Below, one piece after another: positions 31,852-38,481 of a stretch of 38,481 nucleotides of DNA. The stretch's first letter is position 1. Each line of letters starts with the position of its first letter. Origin of the DNA: Pseudomonadota bacterium (GTDB lineage Bacteria; Pseudomonadota; Alphaproteobacteria; Rhizobiales; Beijerinckiaceae); assembly GCA_021777795.1 (NCBI GenBank), contig JAJYDD010000002.1, positions 1-38,481 of the forward strand, read 5' to 3'. Made by a program: the position numbers and the translations under genes. The notes beneath the pieces were generated by a model. It had not been told where the DNA came from. It was given only the letters and a program-made list of their open reading frames with translations, and did not search any database.

Positions 31852-31852
31852 G
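31811..31852 (-). repeat. 21 bp tandem duplication at the mch start
   Basis: Units 31811-31831 and 31832-31852 are adjacent and differ at only one base (G versus A at the third position). Each holds a CAT (ATG on the minus strand) and encodes MSGASSI in frame, so mch has two consecutive candidate start codons. The upstream copy also contains the overlapping TGA of the ATP-grasp gene. The single mismatch suggests a recent event compared with the similar repeats at prfB and fae. Confidence 0.95.
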
Positions 31853-32951
31853 GGCGTCCCTCCCGCAACCAGGTCTGGATGCGCCCGGATCGCTCTTTGG
31901 CCTGCGACTTCGCTGCCGCAGGGCTCGCTCCAGCGGCGAGCACGGTGCAGAACGGCGCCCCGGCGCGAACGGGGGTTCCCGGCTGCGGACGGTCGGCGGC
32001 CCAGTGCGGCCAATCGCCTTGCGGCGCCGTGGCGTCGATTTCAGCATAGACGATCTCGGCCGCCCGCGGCGAGCGCGGCTTCGGCGGCCCTGACCGCCGG
32101 CCGGCGACAGCGTCGATATGGCGCGCCAGCAGGGGGTCTTCGTCGTCGTCAAAAACGTCCAGCGTCGCGCCGGGGCGCGGGTTGATCTCCAGAAGCCACA
32201 ACCGCTCCCCGTCTTCAAGGAAATCGGCGCTGGCGAGCCCGCGCAGGCCGAGCGCTCCGGTAAGATGGGCAAGCGCGGCCAGCAATCCCGCCGGCGCGGC
32301 GATCTCGATCGGCCCTGCGGCGCCGCCGTAGCGGAACGGGGCTGCGGCGCAAGGCGCGGCCCATTGCTCGCTCCAGGCGATGGGGGTCAGGGCGACGGCG
32401 TCGCGCACGAAAAGCAGCGAGACCGCGCGGCCCTCGACCCGGCGCTGCCAATAATCGGCAGGTCCGGGCGTCCGCGTCATCGCCGGCGCGACATGCCCTC
32501 CGCCGGAGCCGCCACGCAGCTTGAGCAGCCATTGCGAGGGCGTCTCAGGCGCGGAAAGCCGAATCGCGGGATGAGCGATCCCGGCGGCCTCGCAGCATCG
32601 CGCGAAAAACACGGGGTCTTTAGCGCGCGCCAACGCTTCGGGCGAGGCGCCCAACAGGGGGAGCGCGCGCGCGATTTCGGCCAAAGCCATCGGGCAGTCG
32701 TCGAAGCCGGAGCCAAAGACCAAGCCCGTTGGCGCATGGGCGTCAGTGAGCCGCGCGACGGTTGGCGCAAGCTCGACCTCAGCGAATCCCCCCATCGCGT
32801 TCTCCATCACCTCCATCGCCTTGCAAACCGACCGCGCATCTTGGTCGCCGAAGGCGTCGATCGCTACGACTTCGTAGCCCGCGCGCCGCGCCGCCTCAGC
32901 CAGGGCGCGCGCCGATACGGCGACAAGCAACAACACCTGCCTACCGGTCAT
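31848..32951 (-). CDS. ATP-grasp family protein of the H4MPT/methylofuran cluster
   Basis: A 367 aa ATP-grasp enzyme. The N-terminal Rossmann-like part reads RQVLLLVAVSARALAEAARRAGYEVVAIDAF. The ATP-grasp core covers about 115-275: SQWLLKLRGGSGGGHV (about 141-156) is the ATP-binding strand and Gly loop, then GLRGLASADFLEDGERLWLLEINPRPGATLDVFD with the metal ligands. A C-terminal region of about 90 residues holds YAEIDATAPQGDWPHWAADRP. Similar genes accompany H4MPT genes in methylotrophs. A carboxylate-amine ligation such as the MfnD-like glutamylation of methylofuran is possible but unproven. It is the first gene of the mch operon and divergent from fhcB across 360 bp. Confidence 0.83.
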   Translation of the reverse strand: MTGRQVLLLVAVSARALAEAARRAGYEVVAIDAFGDQDARSVCKAMEVMENAMGGFAEVELAPTVARLTDAHAPTGLVFGSGFDDCPMALAEIARALPLLGASPEALARAKDPVFFARCCEAAGIAHPAIRLSAPETPSQWLLKLRGGSGGGHVAPAMTRTPGPADYWQRRVEGRAVSLLFVRDAVALTPIAWSEQWAAPCAAAPFRYGGAAGPIEIAAPAGLLAALAHLTGALGLRGLASADFLEDGERLWLLEINPRPGATLDVFDDDEDPLLARHIDAVAGRRSGPPKPRSPRAAEIVYAEIDATAPQGDWPHWAADRPQPGTPVRAGAPFCTVLAAGASPAAAKSQAKERSGRIQTWLREGRP

Positions 32952-33311
32952 GCCATGAAGCCCGGCTCAAGGCGCTGGCGCATCGCCAGACGAATTCCCG
33001 TGGCGATTTCGCCCAATTTCCCCGTAAGCGTCGTCCGACCCCTTGCCCAGGCGCACATAGAAGACTTGGCGAGGCGATCTGTCCAGTCGCTTGTGACGCA
33101 AAAACGAGCATCGCGACGACGCCTTAACCTGCGTCAAGGCGCCGCAATCCCAGAAAACCCGAATAACGCGCTGCGTCAGGGGACGAATCCGCCGGCGGCC
33201 AGCGCCAAAATCAGGACAATTTCCCACGCGCATGAATGGACAAGGCAGCCTGCCCGTATCAGATATTGCGGCGGCGGGGCCGCTGCGGGCTCGGAACGGA
33301 CCCGGGGCCAT
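32952..33311. promoter_or_regulatory. Divergent control region between the mch operon and fhcBADC
   Basis: 360 bp with no gene. It must contain promoters for both formaldehyde-oxidation operons. The heptamer TGCGTCA occurs three times: once inverted (33094-33100, tgacgca) and twice direct (33130-33136 and 33172-33178). Spacing from start to start is 36 and 42 bp. The middle copy lies in ccttaacctgcgtcaagg (33122-33139). The motif cannot be assigned to a known regulator. No clear ribosome-binding site is seen directly before fhcB (ccggggccat precedes its ATG). Confidence 0.55.
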
Positions 33312-34352
33312 ATGACGGAGGAGACGATAGGCGCGGCGATAGACGATAGGCCGGCCGTCGCCTGGATCGACGGGGCGCCCGTGGTTTTCGAGGAGGCCGT
33401 CGCGCAGGCCGAGCGCCTGATTCGCGCCAGCTCGCTGCCCGTGTTCGCCCATCTCGGCGCCGACGTGGAGGGTGCGCGCGAGGCCGTGTTGCTGGCGGAA
33501 TTCGTCGGCGGCGTGCTCGACCATGCGGCTTCAACCGCTCTCCTTAGAGATCTGGACCCGATTCGCGAGACCGGCGGCATGCTGACGACGCCGCTGGAGG
33601 CGGCAGTGCGCGCCGATGTCGTCCTGCTGGTCGGCGCGGTCGCCGCGCCCGACTGGGTCTCCCGACCCGCGCGCCCTTACGATGCTGACATTCCACGCCG
33701 CACGCTACGCCTTGGCGAGGGTGCGGCCCTTCTGTCGCGCCTTGCGGCGCTGCGCGCGCGCGTCAAGCGAAGGCCCGTCGCATCCGCGCCAGCCGGCCTT
33801 GAGGAACAGGCGGAGACGCTGCGCGACGCCAGATTCGGAGTCGCGATCTGGGACGCGGCGGAATTGGAGGCCCTGGCCGTCGAGGCGATCCACGGCCTCG
33901 TGCGCGACCTCAATGAGACGACGCGGTTCTCGACGGCGTCCGCGCCCGCCCGCGACAATGGCGTTGGCGTGCAGACGGTGTGTGGCTGGATGACCGGCTT
34001 TCCGCTGCGCACGGGATTTGGCCGAGGCCAACCGGAACACGACCCCTGGCGCCATGATTCGCGCCGCCTGATCGCCTCGGGCGAGGCCGATTGCGTGATC
34101 TGGGTGTCCACGTTCGAGGGCGGCGCGGCGCCTTCGCAGGCCGTCGACATTGCTCTTTGCGCGGCGGGCGCGCAAATCGACGCGCGCGTGCGCTTCGCGG
34201 TGGCGCGGCCCGGTCTCGACTGCGATACGATCCTGCACGACAACGCGGCCGGCGCGCTCGTCGCGCGCAAGGCTGCGGCCGCGTCGTCAGCGCCGACCGC
34301 CGCCGCGACATTGGCGGCCATCCGCGCCCGGCTGGAGACGCCGCCATGCTGA
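33312..34352 (+). CDS. fhcB: Formyltransferase/hydrolase complex subunit B
   Basis: Subunit of the Fhc complex, which transfers the formyl group from H4MPT to methylofuran and hydrolyses it to formate. It is 346 aa and related to subunit B of archaeal formylmethanofuran dehydrogenase. Recognisable parts are LPVFAHLGADVEGAREAVLLAEFVGGVLDH (about 42-71), RETGGMLTTPLEAAVRADVVLLVG (88-111), TRFSTASAPARDNGVGVQTVCGWMTGFPLRTGF (201-233) and DCVIWVSTFEGG. It is shorter than the redox enzyme, and I see no FeS-cluster cysteine motif, consistent with the known loss of the molybdopterin site in Fhc. It is first in fhcBADC and overlaps fhcA by 7 bp. Confidence 0.95.
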   Translation: MTEETIGAAIDDRPAVAWIDGAPVVFEEAVAQAERLIRASSLPVFAHLGADVEGAREAVLLAEFVGGVLDHAASTALLRDLDPIRETGGMLTTPLEAAVRADVVLLVGAVAAPDWVSRPARPYDADIPRRTLRLGEGAALLSRLAALRARVKRRPVASAPAGLEEQAETLRDARFGVAIWDAAELEALAVEAIHGLVRDLNETTRFSTASAPARDNGVGVQTVCGWMTGFPLRTGFGRGQPEHDPWRHDSRRLIASGEADCVIWVSTFEGGAAPSQAVDIALCAAGAQIDARVRFAVARPGLDCDTILHDNAAGALVARKAAAASSAPTAAATLAAIRARLETPPC

Positions 34353-35977
34353 TCCGCATCGTCGGCGGGCGTGTGCTCGACCCCGCCAACCACCGCGACG
34401 AGATCGGCGACCTCTGGCTCGAAGGCGAGCGCGTCGTCGCCGCGCCCGCCCACGGCCGCGCCGACGAGACGTTTGACGCCTCGGGCTGCGTGGTGATGGC
34501 CGGCGCCATCGACATCCATTCGCATATCGCCGGCGCCAATGTGAATACCGCGCGTCTGCTGCTGCCCGAGCAGCACCGCGCCCATGCCGCGAGGCCCGCC
34601 GGGACGCCGCTCTCCAACGCCGGCTGGTCGACTTTCGAGACCGGCAAGCTTTATGCCCAGATGGGCTTCACCACCGTCGTCGAGCCGGCCGTGTCGCCCC
34701 ACAACGCGCTGCACGCGCATCTGGAGCTTGCCGATACGCCCGTCATCGACAAGGCGATTTTGGCCATTCTCGGCAACGACGATTTCGGCTTGTCCTTGAT
34801 GCGCGACGGCGCCGGGCCGGCGGCGATCCGCGATCACGTCGCCTGGACGCTGCAATCGTCCAAGGCGCTGGGGATAAAAGTCATCAACGCCGGCGGCGTC
34901 GCGGCCTTCAAAGACAACGTGCGCGCCTTCTCGTTCGACGATGTGGTGCCGCATTACGGGATGTCCAGCCGGCAGATCGTCAAGACGCTGCAACGTGCGG
35001 TCGCCGATCTCGGCGTGCCGCATCCCCTGCATATCCATTGCAACAACCTCGGGCTGCCCGGCAATTTCGAGACCGCGCTGGCGACGATCGCGGCGGCCGA
35101 GGATCTGCCGTTGCATCTGGCGCATCTGCAATTCTACGGCTACGGCCGCGAGGGCAAGCTTGGCTTTTCCTCCGCCGCGCCGAAACTCGCCGAGGCGGTC
35201 AACGCCGCCAAGAACGTCACCATCGACGTCGGCCAGGCGATGTTCGGCCAGACCGTGACCATCTCCTCCGATGTGTTGCGGCAATTCTCCGCTCGCGGCC
35301 AAGCGCATCCCAACAAATATGTCATCATCGACGGCGACGCCAACGGCGGCGGCATGCTGCCTTATAAATACAAGAGCGGCGCTTTCGCCAACGCCGTGCA
35401 ATTCGCCGTCGGGCTTGAACTGTTCCTGCTGATCGAAGATCCCGGCCAGGTGTTCTTCACCACCGATCATCCCAATGGCGCGCCGTTCACCACTTATCCC
35501 GAGATATTCGCGCTGCTGATGAGCCGCGATCTGCGCGATCAATGGCTGGAGAAGCTGCCCGCCGAAGCGCTCGCCGTGACGACGCTGCGCGGCCTGCGGC
35601 GCGAATATACCTGGGCCGAGATCGCGGTGATGACCCGCGCGGCGCCGGCGCGGCTGTTGGGTTTGAGAGATCGCGGGCATCTGGGCGTCGGCGCGCGCGC
35701 CGACGTCGCCATCTACCGGCCCGGCCCCGATCTCGCGGCGACTTTCCGCCATGCCGAGCGCGTCTACAAGGACGGCGATTGCGTGGTGCGCGAGGGCGTC
35801 CTCACGCATTACCGCTTCGGCCGCGCCCTGCGCGTCGCGCCCGAACCCGACGCCGCGATGACCCGGCGCCTCGACGCCTATTACGACAGCCGCTACGGCC
35901 TCGACGCCGGGCTGCTCAGCGTGCCGGAGACGGCGCTCCCCCGCGAACCCTTCGAGACCGTCGCATGTCAGAGCTGA
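34346..35977 (+). CDS. fhcA: Formyltransferase/hydrolase complex subunit A (formyl-methylofuran hydrolase)
   Basis: Amidohydrolase-type subunit that hydrolyses formyl-methylofuran to formate. It is 543 aa from ATG 34346, giving an ATGCTGA overlap with fhcB. It carries AIDIHSHIAGANVNTARLLLP with the metal-binding HxH (His58, His60). Further His-containing segments are HPLHIHCNNLGLPGNFETAL and LPLHLAHLQFYGYGREG, and FFTTDHPNGAPFTTYPEIFALLM holds the Asp expected as catalytic base. The metal set of the amidohydrolase fold therefore looks intact. It ends with an amidohydrolase beta-sandwich part (GVGARADVAIYRPGPD). The stop lies 13 bases inside fhcD, so translation is coupled. Confidence 0.97.
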   Translation: MLIRIVGGRVLDPANHRDEIGDLWLEGERVVAAPAHGRADETFDASGCVVMAGAIDIHSHIAGANVNTARLLLPEQHRAHAARPAGTPLSNAGWSTFETGKLYAQMGFTTVVEPAVSPHNALHAHLELADTPVIDKAILAILGNDDFGLSLMRDGAGPAAIRDHVAWTLQSSKALGIKVINAGGVAAFKDNVRAFSFDDVVPHYGMSSRQIVKTLQRAVADLGVPHPLHIHCNNLGLPGNFETALATIAAAEDLPLHLAHLQFYGYGREGKLGFSSAAPKLAEAVNAAKNVTIDVGQAMFGQTVTISSDVLRQFSARGQAHPNKYVIIDGDANGGGMLPYKYKSGAFANAVQFAVGLELFLLIEDPGQVFFTTDHPNGAPFTTYPEIFALLMSRDLRDQWLEKLPAEALAVTTLRGLRREYTWAEIAVMTRAAPARLLGLRDRGHLGVGARADVAIYRPGPDLAATFRHAERVYKDGDCVVREGVLTHYRFGRALRVAPEPDAAMTRRLDAYYDSRYGLDAGLLSVPETALPREPFETVACQS

Positions 35978-36876
35978 CGGCCAACGGCGTCGCGATCGAC
36001 GATACTTTCGCGGAAGCCTTCGACATGCGCGGCACCGCGCTCGTCATCACCGCCGACAGCCGCAAATGGGCGCTCCAGGCGGCCGTCACGATGACCGGCT
36101 TCGCCACCTCCGTCATCGCCTGCGGCTGCGAGGCCGGCATGGATCGCGAGCTTGGCCCGCACGAGACGCCCGACGGGCGGCCGGGCGTGCGGGTGTTGAT
36201 GTTCGCCACCTCGACGGCGGAATTGCAGAAGCAGTTGCAAAACCGCGTCGGGCAATGCGTGCTGACGAGCCCCGGCTCGGCCTGCTACGCGGGTCTGGCG
36301 GCGGGCGAGGACAAGCTCAAGCTCGGCGCGGCGATCCGCTATTTCGCCGATGGCTGGCAGATCGCCAAGAAGGTCGGCGAGCGCCGATATTGGCGCCTGC
36401 CGGTGATGGACGGCGAGTTCGTCTGCGAATCGACCACGCCGATGACCAAACGCGCCGTCGGCGGCGGCAATCTGCTCATCATGGGCGCGACGCCGCAGAC
36501 GACGCTGGCGGCGACCGAGGCGGCGGTGGAGGCGATGCGCGCCGTGCCCGACGCGATCATGCCTTTCCCCGGCGGCATCGTGCGCTCCGGCTCCAAGGTC
36601 GGCTCCAAATACAAGGGCGCCATCGCCTCGACCAACCATCTCTATTGCCCGACGCTCAAAGGCGCGGTCGACAGCGAGATCGGGCCGGAGATCGCCTGCG
36701 TCCTGGAGATCGTCATCGACGGGCTGACGAGCGAGGCGGTCGCTGCGGCGATGCGCGCCGGACTGAAGGCGATCGCCGATCTCGGGCCCGAGCGCGGCGC
36801 CTTGCGCGTCGGCGCCGGAAATTACGGCGGCAAGCTCGGCAAGCACCATTATCGGCTGAAGGAGCTCATGCCGTGA
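35965..36876 (+). CDS. fhcD: Formylmethanofuran-H4MPT formyltransferase subunit
   Basis: The formyltransferase (Ftr homologue) moving the formyl group between H4MPT and methylofuran. It is 303 aa. Typical segments are NGVAIDDTFAEAFDMRGTALVITAD (7-31), FATSVIACGCEAGMDREL (46-63), DGRPGVRVLMFATST, LTSPGSACYAG, RYWRLPVMDGEFVCESTT, FPGGIVRSGSKVGSKYKG and STNHLYCPTLKG. The C-terminus GALRVGAGNYGGKLGKHHYRLKELM is diagnostic. ATG 35965 lies 13 bp inside fhcA and the stop overlaps the GTG of fhcC. The assignment is firm. Confidence 0.97.
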   Translation: MSELTANGVAIDDTFAEAFDMRGTALVITADSRKWALQAAVTMTGFATSVIACGCEAGMDRELGPHETPDGRPGVRVLMFATSTAELQKQLQNRVGQCVLTSPGSACYAGLAAGEDKLKLGAAIRYFADGWQIAKKVGERRYWRLPVMDGEFVCESTTPMTKRAVGGGNLLIMGATPQTTLAATEAAVEAMRAVPDAIMPFPGGIVRSGSKVGSKYKGAIASTNHLYCPTLKGAVDSEIGPEIACVLEIVIDGLTSEAVAAAMRAGLKAIADLGPERGALRVGAGNYGGKLGKHHYRLKELMP

Positions 36877-37685
36877 GCGGCTTCACCTTCCGGCTGCGCG
36901 CGCCGCCGCCGCAGCGCGTCGATCTCTCAGGCCTGACGCCGCAGGCGCTCGCCGGCCGCACCCTCGCCGAGATCGCGGCGCTGCCGATCCAGACAACACG
37001 CTCGGCGCTGAGCGTCGGCGACCTTTTCGACATAAGGGAAGGCGATCTCGACGAGATCGTATTCGAGGGCGGCGAGGAGCGGCTCGACTGGGTCGGCGCC
37101 GGCCTCGGCGCGGGCGCGATCCGCGTCGTCGGCGACGTCGGGGTTGAGGCCGGACGCGGCATGACGGGCGGCGCGCTGACCATTGAGGGGGGCGCCGGCG
37201 CCTTTGCCGGCTCCGGCCTGCGCGGCGGGCTGCTGAAGATCGGCGGCGACGCCGGCGAACGGCTCGGCGGCCCGCTCGCCGGCGAGACCGAGGGCATGAG
37301 CGGCGGCGCGATCCATGTCGGCGGGAACGCCGGCCCCCGCGCCGGCGACAAGATGCGGCGCGGCTTCCTGCTCATCGAGGGCGACGCCGGCGATTACGCT
37401 GGCAGCCGCATGATCGCCGGCACGCTGGCGATTGGCGGCCGGGCGGGCGCGCTGCCGGGCTATCTGATGAACCGGGGCACGATCCTGCTCGCGGGCGGCG
37501 TCGTCGAGATGGCGCCGACTTTCCTCGATTGCGGGGTGTTCGAATTGGTGGCCGCGCGGCTTCTCGCCGACCATGTCGAGACGATGAGCCCCCGCCTCGG
37601 CGCAGCCTTTCGCGGCCCGTTGCGGAGGTACGCCGGCGACCTCGCCGCGCTCGGCAAGGGCGAGATCTTCGTCGGAGCGCGGTAA
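36873..37685 (+). CDS. fhcC: Formyltransferase/hydrolase complex subunit C
   Basis: Structural subunit of Fhc, homologous to subunit C of formylmethanofuran dehydrogenase and to the C-terminal domain of glutamate synthase. It is 270 aa from GTG 36873 (GTGA overlap with fhcD). The right-handed beta-helix repeats are obvious from about 85 to 205: GDVGVEAGRGMTGGALTIEG, GGLLKIGGDAGERLGG, MSGGAIHVGGNAGPRAGDKM, GFLLIEGDAGDYAGSRM and GTLAIGGRAGALPGYLMNRG. The N-terminal segment FTFRLRAPPPQRVDLSGL is also family-typical. It ends the fhc operon; aqpZ follows after 84 bp. Confidence 0.96.
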   Translation: MSGFTFRLRAPPPQRVDLSGLTPQALAGRTLAEIAALPIQTTRSALSVGDLFDIREGDLDEIVFEGGEERLDWVGAGLGAGAIRVVGDVGVEAGRGMTGGALTIEGGAGAFAGSGLRGGLLKIGGDAGERLGGPLAGETEGMSGGAIHVGGNAGPRAGDKMRRGFLLIEGDAGDYAGSRMIAGTLAIGGRAGALPGYLMNRGTILLAGGVVEMAPTFLDCGVFELVAARLLADHVETMSPRLGAAFRGPLRRYAGDLAALGKGEIFVGAR

Positions 37686-37769
37686 CGTCTTCGTCTTGCG
37701 GGCGACGCGGACTGGTCTTACACCCCTCAATCGTACGTTGCGATGGGACGTTTATTTTGGGGGGTCATG

Positions 37770-38480
37770 ATGAATATGCAAAAGCTTGTCGCTGAAGGGA
37801 TCGGCACGTTCTGGCTGACCTTCGGCGGATGCGGCGCAGCGATCTTTGCGGCGGCGTATCCCCAACTCGGCATCGGTTTCCTCGGCGTCGCCTTCGCCTT
37901 TGGCCTGACCGTGCTGACGATGGCTTATACGATCGGGCCGATCTCCGGTTGTCACCTGAACCCGGCCGTCACGGTTGGCCTCGCCGCCGGCGGCCGTTTC
38001 CCCAAGGCGGACATCGTACCCTACATCATCGCGCAGGTGATCGGCGCCATCGTCGCGGCCGTGGCGCTCTATATCATCGCCAGCGGCAAGCCTGGCTTTG
38101 AAGCTGGCGGCTTCGCCGCCAACGGCTATGGCGCACATTCGCCCGGCCATTATGGCCTGTTTTCCTGTTTTATCGCCGAAGTCGTGCTGACGATGATGTT
38201 CCTGTTCGTCATCATGGGCTCGACGCATTCGAAGGCGCCGGTCGGCTTCGCGCCGATCGCGATCGGCCTCTGCCTGACGCTGATCCACCTCATCTCGATC
38301 CCGATCACCAACACCTCCGTCAATCCGGCGCGCTCGACCGGCCCGGCTCTGTTCGCCGGCGCCTGGGCGATCGGTCAGCTCTGGATGTTCTGGGTCGCGC
38401 CGCTGATCGGCGGCGCGCTCGGCGGCGTCATCTTCCGCGCCCTGAGCCCGGAGCCGTCGGCGCAGATCGTCGGCAAGTAA
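37770..38480 (+). CDS. aqpZ: Aquaporin Z
   Basis: Water channel of the inner membrane, 236 aa, six membrane segments. Both pore NPA boxes are present: [13 protein letters not shown] (about 64-76) and [15 protein letters not shown] (about 183-197). Selectivity-filter residues resemble E. coli AqpZ: the His in [13 protein letters not shown], the Thr just before NPAR, and its Arg. It starts [25 protein letters not shown]. Several in-frame ATGs compete (37743, 37767, 37770, 37776). A GGGGGG run at 37759-37764 favours 37770 or 37776, and 37776 gives the N-terminus closest to E. coli. The gene is complete; the stop lies one base before the window end. Co-transcription with fhc is possible but not shown. 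Confidence 0.94.
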   Translation: MNMQKLVAEGIGTFWLTFGGCGAAIFAAAYPQLGIGFLGVAFAFGLTVLTMAYTIGPISGCHLNPAVTVGLAAGGRFPKADIVPYIIAQVIGAIVAAVALYIIASGKPGFEAGGFAANGYGAHSPGHYGLFSCFIAEVVLTMMFLFVIMGSTHSKAPVGFAPIAIGLCLTLIHLISIPITNTSVNPARSTGPALFAGAWAIGQLWMFWVAPLIGGALGGVIFRALSPEPSAQIVGK

Positions 38481-38481
38481 G

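Noticed and set aside
33677-35809. Long minus-strand open frame opposite fhcB and fhcA
   Set aside because: An antisense shadow. FhcA and FhcB are clearly encoded on the plus strand.

Overview
The window is high-GC DNA from a methylotrophic alphaproteobacterium. The best guess is a Methylocystis/Methylosinus-type methanotroph of the Hyphomicrobiales. The evidence is two divergent blocks for tetrahydromethanopterin (H4MPT)-linked formaldehyde oxidation: fae, mch and ligase-like genes on the minus strand, and fhcBADC on the plus strand. A separate five-gene minus-strand operon of archaeal-type cofactor genes also fits. No methane monooxygenase or methanol dehydrogenase gene is present, so the genus is inference.

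Layout. 1-8042 (minus): a two-component system (response regulator, histidine kinase) is followed by an RND efflux operon (pump, fusion protein, NodT-type outer membrane lipoprotein). The last gene is cut by the window edge. 8359-11633 (minus): a porin with a strong intrinsic terminator, and a Bcr/CflA-type MFS exporter. 12147-17601 (mostly plus): tandem universal stress protein, a short-chain dehydrogenase (minus), a Sel1-repeat protein, an SH3-like secreted protein overlapping a thioesterase, rph, and prfB with a programmed +1 frameshift. 17643-21390 (minus): the coupled cofactor operon, in transcription order amino-acid-kinase-like protein, DmrX/AfpA-type flavoprotein, dihydropteroate-synthase-like protein, DUF447 protein and HisA-like protein. 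21430-24612 (minus): a secreted unknown, then a membrane-anchored alpha/beta-hydrolase-like protein coupled to a cytochrome P450. 24613-25567: a gene-poor stretch, partly AT-rich. 25568-28413 (plus): dnaA, a DUF952 protein and pyrD. 28469-32951 (minus): ATP-grasp protein, mch, RimK-like ligase, MdcB/CitG-like protein and fae. 33312-37685 (plus): fhcBADC. 37770-38480 (plus): aqpZ.

How the genes work together. Fae condenses formaldehyde with H4MPT, Mch handles methenyl-H4MPT, and FhcABCD moves the formyl group to methylofuran and releases formate. The two minus-strand clusters hold candidate genes for making H4MPT and methylofuran. Almost every junction in these clusters is a 1-13 nt overlap or a gap of a few bases, so they are probably translationally coupled.

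No completely new system is evident. The most interesting items are the cofactor operon, whose members mostly lack firm functions, and three tandem microduplications of 21-24 bp. These lie exactly on gene ends: the 3' end of prfB, the 3' end of fae and the 5' end of mch. I saw no tRNA, rRNA, CRISPR array or insertion sequence.
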